A stretch of 64,000 nt of DNA from Pseudomonadales bacterium. Lineage in GTDB: Bacteria; Pseudomonadota; Gammaproteobacteria; Pseudomonadales; Azotimanducaceae. The position numbers were made by a program, and so were the translations under genes. A model generated the notes under the pieces. It was not told the DNA's origin. It saw only the letters and a program-made list of their open reading frames with translations, and did no database searches. How positions within the stretch are numbered: the first letter of the stretch is position 1; every line of letters starts with the position of its first letter. Shown one piece after another: positions 32,886 to 40,701 of this stretch. The stretch lies in the NCBI GenBank assembly GCA_016779585.1, contig JADHNI010000001.1, positions 34,421 through 98,420 of the forward strand, written 5' to 3'.

Positions 32886-33776
32886 TTACCCTTCCTCGTT
32901 GATGACCCCGCTGGGCACGTGGCCGGTGGGGACGACATCACTGGCCAGGCGGCAGTGTTCTGCCTGGTCGTCAAAGAACACGTCAGCCTGGTAGGCGCGC
33001 AGGAATTCCGACTTCTGCATACCGCCAAGAAAAAGGCTTTCATTCAGGCGGATGCCCCAGGAGCGAAGCGTCCTGACCACCCGCTCATGGGCAGGTGCAG
33101 ACCTTGCTGTAACCAGTGCAGTTCGTATGGGGCAGGATTCGGGGTCAAACTCTTGCTGCAGTGAATGCAGCGCCGCCAGGAACGGCTTAAACGGACCACC
33201 ATGCAGCGGTTCGTTTGCCGCCCTCTTCTCTGATGCCATGAATTCTTCCAGCCCCTGCTCCTGGTAAACGCGCTCGGCATGATCAGCAAACAAAACCGCG
33301 TCGCCATCAAAGGCAAACCGGAGCTCGTCGCTTTCACTGGAAGACGTTACCCCGGAGAGGATACTGGCAGCCGCCATCCCCTCATTCAGTGCGTCCACAA
33401 CATCCTGCTGGTGGGTCGACAGGAACAGCTGGCACCCGAAAGGCCGCATGTATTTGTACGGTTCACCACCACCTGTGAAAGCAGCACGGCGTATCGGGAG
33501 CTGGTGGTGTTCAATGGAGTTAAATACACGTAGCCCGGTGTCGGCGGTGTTGCGGGATAACAGGATGACCTCAACCCTGTCGGGTTTGTTCAGCATCTCG
33601 TTGATGGAGAGCAGTTTCTGCACGAGGTGAAATGCATCACCAGGTCGAAGTGGCTCGTCTTCGCGCTCAATCTGGTAGCGGGCATAGGCGGCCACACCTT
33701 CTTCGCGATAAACCTGATCGCTTTCCTTCAGATCGAACAACGCACTGCTCGATATTGCTACCACCAGCCTGTTCAT
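32886..33776 (-). CDS. Cytosolic 5'-nucleotidase (5_nucleotid/NT5C1-like)
   Basis: This 296-residue protein is of the family of bacterial relatives of vertebrate cytosolic 5'-nucleotidase I, expected to dephosphorylate nucleoside monophosphates. Markers are 'LVVAISSSALFDLKESD', 'EVILLSRNTADTGLRVFNSI', 'RAAFTGGGEPYKYMRPFGCQ', 'FLSTHQQDVVDAL' and 'RFAFDGDAVLFADHAE'. No signal peptide is seen. It is divergent from the VWA gene. Confidence 0.85.
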   Translation of the reverse strand: MNRLVVAISSSALFDLKESDQVYREEGVAAYARYQIEREDEPLRPGDAFHLVQKLLSINEMLNKPDRVEVILLSRNTADTGLRVFNSIEHHQLPIRRAAFTGGGEPYKYMRPFGCQLFLSTHQQDVVDALNEGMAAASILSGVTSSSESDELRFAFDGDAVLFADHAERVYQEQGLEEFMASEKRAANEPLHGGPFKPFLAALHSLQQEFDPESCPIRTALVTARSAPAHERVVRTLRSWGIRLNESLFLGGMQKSEFLRAYQADVFFDDQAEHCRLASDVVPTGHVPSGVINEEG

Positions 33777-33839
33777 TACTTGACGAGCCGCTATTCCGTT
33801 AAACTGTCTAACATTATAGACCCCAGGCAGAATCCTGAC

Positions 33840-34538
33840 GTGAGTAAAGACAACAAGCCGACACTCAAGCAGTCATCAGATGTGGCGGCATTCCTGGACA
33901 AGGTTGCCAAAACCCCGGTCAGGCGGGTGCCTGGAGAAGCGGGACGCCTGATATTTGGCATGGATGCCACGGCTTCCCGGGAGCTGACCTGGGACAAGGC
34001 CTGCCACCTCCAGGGACAGATGTTTGATGCGGCCGCCGATGTCGGTGACCTGGCAGTGCAGCTTTGTTACTACCGGGGTTTTAATGAGTTCAAACACTCG
34101 GCCTGGTGTTCGTCTGCACGAGACCTGCTGAATGAGATGTCAGCGGTTCGATGCCTGGGGGGACACACACAGATAAAAAAAATGCTGAACCACGCCTCAG
34201 CAGAACATCGCAGGCAGCAGATAAAAGCCGTGGTGTTTGTCGGTGATGCCGTCGAGGAAAACCCCGATGAGCTCTGCCACATTGCGGGCCAGCTCGGCGT
34301 CCTGAAGATTCCCCTGTTCATGTTCCAGGAAGGACATGACCCTGCCGTCCGTTCGACGTTCAGGCAGATGGCACAGCTCTCCGGCGGAGCCTTTGCCCCG
34401 TTTAACCTGTCCAGCGCCGCGGAACTGAAGAACCTGCTCGCAGCGGTAGCAGTTTATGCCGCTGGTGGCCGCAAGGCGCTGGAACAGTTTGAGTCCAGGG
34501 TTAAACCTGCAGCACTACTGACACAGCAACTCAAGTAG
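33840..34538 (+). CDS. VWA domain-containing protein
   Basis: This soluble protein of about 232 residues starts at GTG 33840; the frame is open to 33627 but that part overlaps the nucleotidase gene. A von Willebrand A-like fold is indicated by 'LIFGMDATASRELTWDKA' (a DxTxS metal site in place of DxSxS), 'VAVQLCYYRGFNEF'-type strands and 'KAVVFVGDAVEENPDEL' (about residue 130). The partner and function are unknown. It is first in a row of six tightly spaced genes through 38590. Confidence 0.75.
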   Translation: MSKDNKPTLKQSSDVAAFLDKVAKTPVRRVPGEAGRLIFGMDATASRELTWDKACHLQGQMFDAAADVGDLAVQLCYYRGFNEFKHSAWCSSARDLLNEMSAVRCLGGHTQIKKMLNHASAEHRRQQIKAVVFVGDAVEENPDELCHIAGQLGVLKIPLFMFQEGHDPAVRSTFRQMAQLSGGAFAPFNLSSAAELKNLLAAVAVYAAGGRKALEQFESRVKPAALLTQQLK

Positions 34539-34546
34539 CATCCATC

Positions 34547-35284
34547 ATGGCCCGCTTATTGATCATCGCTATTGTCGCCTTCGTCGTTTGGGTGGCGCTA
34601 CGCGGTCTCCTTGCGAAGAAACAGCTGACCGTAAAGCAATTCATGAATATTTACCTCGCCACGCTGGCGGGCCTGGTAATCCTGTTCTTTGCCTTTACCG
34701 GTCGGTTACATCCTTTGTTTGCAATCCTGTATGCTCTGCTGCCGTTTCTCTGGCGCCTGGCAGGCATCATCATGTCTGGCGCCCAGTTTGCCGCGCTGCT
34801 CAAATCGCTTCATATCAACCTGGGCCGCGGACCGTCGGCCGCACCGGCAAAAAGCGAAATCAGCTCGCGCTACATCCACATGGTACTGTTTCATGACAGC
34901 GGCATGATGGAAGGCACGGTGCTTGAGGGACAGTTCAAGGGCGCATCCCTCAGCGCACTGAATCTGGAACAGCTCAATGCCCTGCTCACGGAAGTCTCCG
35001 GTGATGCAGATTCCTACAACCTGTTGACAGCCTACCTGGATCGGGAACATGAGGACTGGAGAAATGGTCAGGAACGAACTTCCGCTTCCGGCGCTGAATC
35101 TGGTGAAATGAACGAAGCACAAGCGCTGGATATCCTGGGTCTTGAAGCCGGCGCCACCTCTGCTGACGTGAAAGACGCGCATCGACGCATGATGCAGAAA
35201 GTGCACCCTGACCGTGGCGGATCCACCTATCTCGCGACTAAAATAAATGCTGCCAAAGACTTCCTGTTAAAACTTTATGAGTGA
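34547..35284 (+). CDS. Membrane-anchored J-domain protein
   Basis: This 245-residue protein has an N-terminal transmembrane helix (about 4-22), a second hydrophobic pair (about 38-80), a middle domain around 'HMVLFHDSGMMEGTVLEGQF' and a C-terminal J-domain (about 190-245) with the HPD motif in 'MQKVHPDRGGSTYLATKINA'. The layout resembles mitochondrial Tim14/Pam18-type and bacterial DnaJ-like membrane proteins. It should recruit an Hsp70 at the inner membrane; its target is unknown. It overlaps the RDD gene by 8 bp. Confidence 0.8.
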   Translation: MARLLIIAIVAFVVWVALRGLLAKKQLTVKQFMNIYLATLAGLVILFFAFTGRLHPLFAILYALLPFLWRLAGIIMSGAQFAALLKSLHINLGRGPSAAPAKSEISSRYIHMVLFHDSGMMEGTVLEGQFKGASLSALNLEQLNALLTEVSGDADSYNLLTAYLDREHEDWRNGQERTSASGAESGEMNEAQALDILGLEAGATSADVKDAHRRMMQKVHPDRGGSTYLATKINAAKDFLLKLYE

Positions 35285-35783
35285 CGCTCCCGCCAACGCA
35301 GAACCTGAATACCTGGGTTTCTGGGCGAGGTTTGTTGCCTTCCTGATCGACAGCACCGCGGCGTCTATCATCATGGCACCGCTGGCAGTGCGGGTGCTGG
35401 GTGAACTCACCCTTAGCGACTATGACCTTACTGACCCCGCGCAGCAGACCGAATTGCTGATTCGGTTGTCTTCGCAGCTGGGTTTCGATCTTTTGATCAT
35501 GGGCACAATTTTTATACTCTTCTGGATATTCAAGAATGCGACGCCCGGAAAGATGCTGTTTCGCTCCGTGATTGTTGATGCCAAGACTCTGGCGGCTCCC
35601 AGCACGGCGCAAAACATCGTGAGATACCTGGGATATTTCGTCAGCCTGTTACCTTTTGGTCTTGGCTTTATCTGGATTGGGTTTGATCAACGCAAACAAG
35701 GCTGGCACGACAAGCTGGCCGGCACCGTTGTTATTAAAGGTAAGCCGCGTACCACTGAGTCGGTTCTAGAATCATCAGATTGA
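35277..35783 (+). CDS. RDD family membrane protein
   Basis: This 168-residue protein has three hydrophobic segments and the RDD domain, including 'GFWARFVAFLIDS' (R..D signature) and 'NATPGKMLFRSVIVDAKT'. RDD proteins have been linked to Na+/H+ exchange or unknown membrane roles. It overlaps both neighbours (8 bp upstream, 4 bp downstream), so it is translated as part of the VWA-J-domain row. Confidence 0.82.
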   Translation: MSDAPANAEPEYLGFWARFVAFLIDSTAASIIMAPLAVRVLGELTLSDYDLTDPAQQTELLIRLSSQLGFDLLIMGTIFILFWIFKNATPGKMLFRSVIVDAKTLAAPSTAQNIVRYLGYFVSLLPFGLGFIWIGFDQRKQGWHDKLAGTVVIKGKPRTTESVLESSD

Positions 35784-36604
35784 CCACGACGATACGAGAA
35801 CAGGTCGAAGCATTCTGTCGCGAACTGGGTATTACGGGGCAAACTTTCCCAGTCGACCATGAACGATATTTTGAGGCGCTGGGCGAGCAGGGCTGGCTTG
35901 CTGCTGACTGGCCTCGCGATGCAGGGGGGCCAGGCTGGGATCGCGGCATCCAGCTGGAGTTTGCCCGCACTCTCGCCGACTACCGCTGCCCCGTTCCGCC
36001 TGATTCCGTGACCGTTGTGGCACCATTGCTGCTGGCATTGCCTGCGGGAGATTCCCGACGGGATCTTTTAAGAGAGATCACACAGAATCCTACGGCCTAC
36101 GAAGTGAAACTGGACCGTGAGACTGACGCGCTCTTCATCGCAGGAAGTGGTTGCGACCTGGATCTTGCGCCACCTGGGGAGGCGACGGAGCTGGTAAGCA
36201 GACATGGCTCCGCCCTGTGGCAACTCTACGAATGGATGGTTGGCGTCGAGCACATTCTTTACATGGCGAAGTACTGGGCTGAACCTGTTTCGGACGAGAC
36301 CAGTGTAATGCAGGTTGACCTTGATGCCGCTGTTGCAACTTTTCTTAGAGGGTCAGATATCCCTGATCTGCAGCTTCAGCTCAACGCCAGCCAGGCAAGG
36401 CTTGCTGTATTTTCCGCCTTGTTTCAGTCTCTGGGCTACTATGCCCTGCTCGACCCCAACCCGGTGCTCTCTGCCAACGAGCCTGTTCCATTTCGCGAGC
36501 AGCGGCATCACCTTGCGCAGCTACGTCGGCTGATAGCCAGAAACGAGATGTTGCAAATGGACAGACTGTACGAGATTGCTTTAGGGGAAGGACACAATGC
36601 GTAA
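35780..36604 (+). CDS. Short acyl-CoA-dehydrogenase-like protein
   Basis: This 274-residue protein starts with TTG overlapping the RDD stop. The N-terminal 'LGEQGWLAADWPRDAGGPGW' resembles the acyl-CoA dehydrogenase N-domain, and the C-terminal helical part ('ARLAVFSALFQSLGYYALLD') suits its four-helix domain. The beta domain is shortened and the catalytic Glu and FAD contacts are not recognisable. It is probably a non-catalytic or partner subunit, or a degenerate enzyme; this is inference. Confidence 0.6.
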   Translation: MTTTIREQVEAFCRELGITGQTFPVDHERYFEALGEQGWLAADWPRDAGGPGWDRGIQLEFARTLADYRCPVPPDSVTVVAPLLLALPAGDSRRDLLREITQNPTAYEVKLDRETDALFIAGSGCDLDLAPPGEATELVSRHGSALWQLYEWMVGVEHILYMAKYWAEPVSDETSVMQVDLDAAVATFLRGSDIPDLQLQLNASQARLAVFSALFQSLGYYALLDPNPVLSANEPVPFREQRHHLAQLRRLIARNEMLQMDRLYEIALGEGHNA

Positions 36605-37247
36605 ACCACTGGTGATATTCGACCTGGACGGCACCTTGCTGGATACACAGGCAAGCATTGCCGAGGCCTTTAATCGCTCACTGGCTGAGCTGGGTGCCCC
36701 GCCCCGTGAAGTTGAGGAGTTTCGTTTCATCATTGGAGACGGCGCCCGGGTTGCTGCATCGAGATGCTTGCCAGAGAACAGGCAATCAGACCAGGAGATC
36801 GACCGTTGCCTGGAAGGATTCAAGCGTCACTATGATGAGACCTGGCGAGATGCGATGCCCTATGACGGTGTTAACGCCATGCTGGCCAGCCTTCGCGGGC
36901 AGGTTCACATGGCTGTGCTGTCGAATAAAGATGACCCTTTCACCCAGCAGTGTATCGCCGACAGCTTTGGCGATACTTTCGATGTGGTTTTAGGGCACCG
37001 CCCTGAGTTTGGCCTGAAACCGGACCCGGCAGGTGCATTTCACATCATGCAAACTCTTTCCGCCTCACCTGACGACTCAATGATGGTGGGCGATATGGCG
37101 ATTGACATGAAGACCTCTGTCGCTTGCAACATTACAGGTGTTGGTGTGTTATGGGGTTTTCGCGACGCGCCGGAACTCATTTCTGCCGGTGCGAAGCACA
37201 TCATCAGCGCGCCTTCAGATTTACTAAACCTGGTTACCACGCCATGA
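36597..37247 (+). CDS. HAD-family phosphatase, phosphoglycolate-phosphatase-like
   Basis: This 216-residue HAD hydrolase has motif I 'VIFDLDGTLLDTQASIAEAF' (nucleophile Asp9), motif II 'MAVLSNKDD', motif III lysine in 'GLKPDP' and motif IV 'MMVGDMAIDMKTSVACN'. It is closest in pattern to Gph/PpaX-type enzymes. The physiological substrate cannot be assigned. It overlaps the upstream gene by 8 bp and the aminotransferase start by 4 bp. Confidence 0.85.
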   Translation: MRKPLVIFDLDGTLLDTQASIAEAFNRSLAELGAPPREVEEFRFIIGDGARVAASRCLPENRQSDQEIDRCLEGFKRHYDETWRDAMPYDGVNAMLASLRGQVHMAVLSNKDDPFTQQCIADSFGDTFDVVLGHRPEFGLKPDPAGAFHIMQTLSASPDDSMMVGDMAIDMKTSVACNITGVGVLWGFRDAPELISAGAKHIISAPSDLLNLVTTP

Positions 37248-38590
37248 AAGAAAATCATTACAACGATTTGGTTCACACCATTGTCACCGATAAGCTCGAC
37301 GCCTACTGGATGCCCTTCACAGCCGTCAGCCGATTCCACGAATCACCGCGATTCATGGTCCGCGCGCGGGACATGTATTATGAGGATTCCAACGGTAACA
37401 GGTTGATGGACGGTTCTGCGGGACTCTGGTGCGTCAATGCCGGCCACTACCGTGAAACCATCAACGAAGCTATACAGGCACAACTGAAAGAGCTGGATTT
37501 TGCTCACAGCTTCAATGCCGGACACCCGGCAGCATTCAACTATGCGCAGCGACTGGTAGAGCATTTCCCGGATCCACTGAATCATGTGTTCTTTACCAAT
37601 TCCGGTTCCGAATCCGTCGACACCGCGCTGAAGATCGCCCTCGCCTACCAGAAGCTTCGCGGGCAAGGCTCAAGGACCAGGCTGATTGGTCGTGAAAAGG
37701 GATATCACGGCATGGGTTTTGGCGGCGTGTCTGTCGGCGGTCTTGTGAAAAATCGACAGGCATACGGCGCATTGCTGCCAGGTGTAGACCATCTCCGTCA
37801 TACCCTCGACCAGGAAAGGAACGCGTTTTCGCGCGGTCTGCCAGATCATGGCGCTGAACTCGCCGAAGATCTTGAACGGATTGTTCAACTACATGGCGCT
37901 GACACGATTGCCGCGGTGATCGTCGAACCTGTTGCCGGCGCCGGCGGTGTGATACTGCCGGCAAAAGGTTACCTTGAGCGGCTTCGCGAAATATGCACGC
38001 AGCACGGTATCCTGTTGATCTTTGACGAGGTGATTACCGGGTTCGGCAGGCTGGGCGCCATGACAGCGGCTGAGAAATTCAATGTTATTCCGGACATTAT
38101 TACCACCGCGAAGGGTATTACCAATGCGACCATACCCATGGGTGGTGTCTTTGTAACCAGTGATATCTACGGGACGTTTATGTCCTCAGGAGATGGTGGC
38201 GTGGAATTCAGCCACGGTTACACCTACTCAGGTCATCCCGTTGCCTGCGCCGCCGGCATGGCGACGCTCGACATCTATGAATCTGAAGGTCTGTTTGATC
38301 GCGTCAACGACCAGGGTAATCACTGGATGGACAGCCTGCTGTCACTCAAGGATGAACCCAATGTCATTGACGTTCGCTGCCTGCCAATGATCGGTGCGAT
38401 CGAGGTTGCTGCCCGCGACGGCGCCCCCTTGGAACGTGGTGGTGAAATTGCGAGGCGCTGTTATGAGAAAGGCCTGTTTGCTCGAAATATTGGAGACTCT
38501 ATTGTGCTCTCACCGCCCCTGATCATAACTGAAGCGCAGATCAGCGAGATCGTCGGCATCATTGGTGAATCTATCCGGGAAACTGCCTGA
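37244..38590 (+). CDS. Class III aminotransferase, beta-alanine/omega-amino acid:pyruvate type
   Basis: This 448-residue PLP enzyme matches omega-amino acid--pyruvate transaminases. It has 'YWMPFTAVSRFHESPRFMVR', 'FFTNSGSESVDTALKIALAY', the PLP-binding Asp motif 'LLIFDEVITGFGRLG' and the Schiff-base Lys in 'TTAKGITNATIPMGGV'. ATG 37244 overlaps the HAD stop (ATGA) and gives the family start; the frame is open upstream to 37124. Likely substrates are beta-alanine, taurine or similar amines; which one is unknown. Confidence 0.88.
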   Translation: MKENHYNDLVHTIVTDKLDAYWMPFTAVSRFHESPRFMVRARDMYYEDSNGNRLMDGSAGLWCVNAGHYRETINEAIQAQLKELDFAHSFNAGHPAAFNYAQRLVEHFPDPLNHVFFTNSGSESVDTALKIALAYQKLRGQGSRTRLIGREKGYHGMGFGGVSVGGLVKNRQAYGALLPGVDHLRHTLDQERNAFSRGLPDHGAELAEDLERIVQLHGADTIAAVIVEPVAGAGGVILPAKGYLERLREICTQHGILLIFDEVITGFGRLGAMTAAEKFNVIPDIITTAKGITNATIPMGGVFVTSDIYGTFMSSGDGGVEFSHGYTYSGHPVACAAGMATLDIYESEGLFDRVNDQGNHWMDSLLSLKDEPNVIDVRCLPMIGAIEVAARDGAPLERGGEIARRCYEKGLFARNIGDSIVLSPPLIITEAQISEIVGIIGESIRETA

Positions 38591-38591
38591 A

Positions 38592-39686
38592 TCAGGTCAT
38601 GCTCGGCGGCATGGCCGGGTTGTTGGGCAGGTGCGCAAACTTTGAAGTGTCCCGCTGCTTCTCGTAACACTTGACGATGGGCTCCAGGTCGACCGGCGAT
38701 GCTCCGTGCAGGATCACTCCATCACAACCCAGGTCAAACTGGTGATTGATCGCTGCAACACATTGCTCGGGAGTGCCACTTGCAGCCGGGGCAAGCCATT
38801 CTTCCGGGATCAGTTCAGCGACTACCTCAAGCTCTGCAGTTGAAGCTTTCTGGTCTAGGGCGCCCTGAAAATTCGCCACCAATTCATTGGTCCGGAATCG
38901 CTCAAGTACAGCTGGATCCCAGTTGTTGGTTCTGACCATAAGATCACCATAAGCCTGGAGATACGTTGCCATTCTGCCAACGGTCTTCTTGAGTCTTACA
39001 TCTTCAGGCAGGTGGTCACCTATCGTAGCGAAACAAGACCAGACTCTGACATCATCAGGGTTTCTGCCGGCTTTTTCCGCCGCCTCCTTCACAGACCGCA
39101 CACATCGAATAGTGGTTTCATCGGTGAAAAAGGTGTGCAGTACGACAGCATCGAACGCGCGGCCGCCCAGCGCCAGTGAATTGGGCCCAAATGCGGTGAA
39201 CGTCAAGGGGATGTATTCGTCAAAGGCCGGATCGAGTCTCAGCACGGGGTAGGAGCCCGCGGGCCCCTTGTGACCCACGATGGTTTCACCCCGGTGCAGG
39301 CGGCGCATCAGGCCAACAAAATCTTCGATCTGTGCAGTCTTGATCCTCGGCAAGCCAAAGGCATCAAACATCATGTCGATGCCGCGGCCAAGTCCGAGCG
39401 AGAAGCGACCGCCCGTCAGGAAGTGCATGGTTGAAGCGTAGGCGCCTGTCACAACGGGATGGCGGGTATTGTGGTTGGTTGCTGCGGTGGCAATACCCAG
39501 CTTTTCTGACACTGCGCCCACTGCCCCACTGAGGGTTGCTGCCTCCTTGATATTGAACCGCTCGGAGATGAAACAGTTTCCTATCCCCAATGCTTCAGCC
39601 TGGCGCACCTCTTCGATCAGGTCACGCGGTGATTCAGGCGCACCCGGCAAGGTGTAGAAAGCAAGCTCGTTCATCTGGGCAGTCAT
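38592..39686 (-). CDS. LLM class flavin/F420-dependent oxidoreductase
   Basis: This 364-residue TIM-barrel oxidoreductase belongs to the luciferase-like monooxygenase superfamily and resembles the TIGR03857 group in pattern. Features are 'AEALGIGNCFISERFNIKEA', 'GRFSLGLGRGIDMMFDAFGL' and the C-terminal 'GTPEQCVAAINHQFDLGCDG'. The cofactor (FMN or F420) is undecided; most gammaproteobacteria lack F420. It lies 1 bp from the convergent aminotransferase stop. Confidence 0.82.
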   Translation of the reverse strand: MTAQMNELAFYTLPGAPESPRDLIEEVRQAEALGIGNCFISERFNIKEAATLSGAVGAVSEKLGIATAATNHNTRHPVVTGAYASTMHFLTGGRFSLGLGRGIDMMFDAFGLPRIKTAQIEDFVGLMRRLHRGETIVGHKGPAGSYPVLRLDPAFDEYIPLTFTAFGPNSLALGGRAFDAVVLHTFFTDETTIRCVRSVKEAAEKAGRNPDDVRVWSCFATIGDHLPEDVRLKKTVGRMATYLQAYGDLMVRTNNWDPAVLERFRTNELVANFQGALDQKASTAELEVVAELIPEEWLAPAASGTPEQCVAAINHQFDLGCDGVILHGASPVDLEPIVKCYEKQRDTSKFAHLPNNPAMPPSMT

Positions 39687-39740
39687 TTTCGATACTCCGT
39701 GTTAACCTTCGATCTCTTTTCATTTTGTATATCAGCAGTT

Positions 39741-40517
39741 ATGGAAATCAAAGACAAGATCATCGTTATCACAGGAGCGGCCAGCGGAATCGGACGTGCC
39801 ATGGCGCGGCGCTTCAAGGCAGAAGGCGCGAAACAACTGATTATTGCAGACCTCAATGCTGATGGAGTGAAGGAAGTTGCGGACGAAGTTGGCGCTATGG
39901 CGATAGCAACGAATGTCGCCGTTGAAAGCGAAGTGAATCACCTGATTGAGACGGCAGAAAAAGAGTTCGGCCAGATTGACCTGCTGTGTAACAACGCCGG
40001 CATCGGTGTTGGTGGTGGTCCGGAAACGCCCAACGAAGACTGGCAAAGAATCTGGGACATTAATGTCATGGCTCACGTTTATGCAGCCCGGGCTGCCATA
40101 CCGGCCATGCTGGAACGTGGTGACGGTTACATCATGAATACAGCTTCTGCAGCAGGCCTGCTGACACAGGTCGGTTCAGCACCTTATGCGGTAACCAAGC
40201 ATGCAGCCGTGAGCTTTGCCGAGTGGCTTTCCGTGACCTATGGCGATCGTGGCCTGAAGGTTTCTGTACTCTGTCCCCAAGCCGTGCGTACCGCCATGAC
40301 CGCAGATAATCCCGATGGTGTCGCCAGCATTGACGGTATGATGGAACCCGAAGTTCTCTGTGACTCTGTGGTCGAAACCCTGAGGGAAGAGAAATTCCTG
40401 GTCCTGCCCCACCCCGAGGTACTGACCTATATCCAGCGCAAGGCCGGCGATTATGACCGCTGGATCAAGGGAATGCGCCGTTTGCAGGAAGGTTACGGAA
40501 ACTCCGACTGGCCCTGA
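39741..40517 (+). CDS. SDR family oxidoreductase
   Basis: This 258-residue classical short-chain dehydrogenase has the dinucleotide motif 'ITGAASGIGRAMARRF' (about 10-25), Asp at the end of the second strand ('IIADLNADG', NAD preference), 'LLCNNAGIGVGGG', catalytic Ser in 'IMNTASAAGLLTQVG' and YxxxK 'YAVTKHAAVSF'. The frame is open to 39699, but ATG 39741 begins the Rossmann fold properly. The substrate is unknown. It is divergent from the LLM oxidoreductase. Confidence 0.9.
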   Translation: MEIKDKIIVITGAASGIGRAMARRFKAEGAKQLIIADLNADGVKEVADEVGAMAIATNVAVESEVNHLIETAEKEFGQIDLLCNNAGIGVGGGPETPNEDWQRIWDINVMAHVYAARAAIPAMLERGDGYIMNTASAAGLLTQVGSAPYAVTKHAAVSFAEWLSVTYGDRGLKVSVLCPQAVRTAMTADNPDGVASIDGMMEPEVLCDSVVETLREEKFLVLPHPEVLTYIQRKAGDYDRWIKGMRRLQEGYGNSDWP

Positions 40518-40543
40518 GTTTACCCAGGGCGATATACCCCAGA

Positions 40544-40583
40544 TTGACCGCGGATTCCAAAATTCTTTACAATCCGCGGTCAA
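40544..40583 (+). promoter_or_regulatory. metA promoter embedded in a perfect 13-bp inverted repeat
   Basis: TTGACC (40544-40549) and TACAAT (40568-40573) are 18 bp apart, predicting an RNA start near 40580. The same stretch is a perfect inverted repeat: TTGACCGCGGATT (40544-40556) and AATCCGCGGTCAA (40571-40583), with a 14-bp spacer. The repeat covers the -35 and touches the -10, so it may be an operator, or a hairpin for read-through RNA from the SDR gene. Confidence 0.7.
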
Positions 40584-40635
40584 GCGCCGATTTGAAATCA
40601 GCTTGCGGGCGCTCTACAAATACAGCTAAAGAGAA
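40581..40635 (+). ncRNA. SAM-II-type riboswitch aptamer upstream of metA
   Basis: P1 is AGCGCC (40583-40588) paired with GGCGCT (40608-40613). The loop opens with GATTTGA, and the 3' part reads AAATACAGCTAAAG (40618-40631). Compared with the well-studied 52-nt marine metagenomic SAM-II aptamer, as I remember it, the P1 sequence, the GATTT loop start and the AAAT..AGCTAAA tail match in order and spacing. SAM-II binds S-adenosylmethionine through a pseudoknot and usually controls metA/metX-type genes, as here. Confidence 0.85.
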
Positions 40636-40670
40636 AACCTACTTTAGCCCCAAGCTGAGTAGGTTTTTTT
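40634..40670 (+). terminator. Regulatory intrinsic terminator in the metA leader
   Basis: AAAACCTACTT (40634-40644) pairs with 40657-40667 and runs into a T-tract ending at 40670, 31 bp before the metA ATG. The 3' end of the aptamer, GCTAAAG (40625-40631), is the exact complement of CTTTAGC (40642-40648) in the terminator's ascending arm and loop. It can therefore form a competing 7-bp antiterminator when SAM is not bound. Confidence 0.85.
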
Positions 40671-40701
40671 ATGCCTTTTTTGCAGGTAAACGGTAAAAGA
40701 G

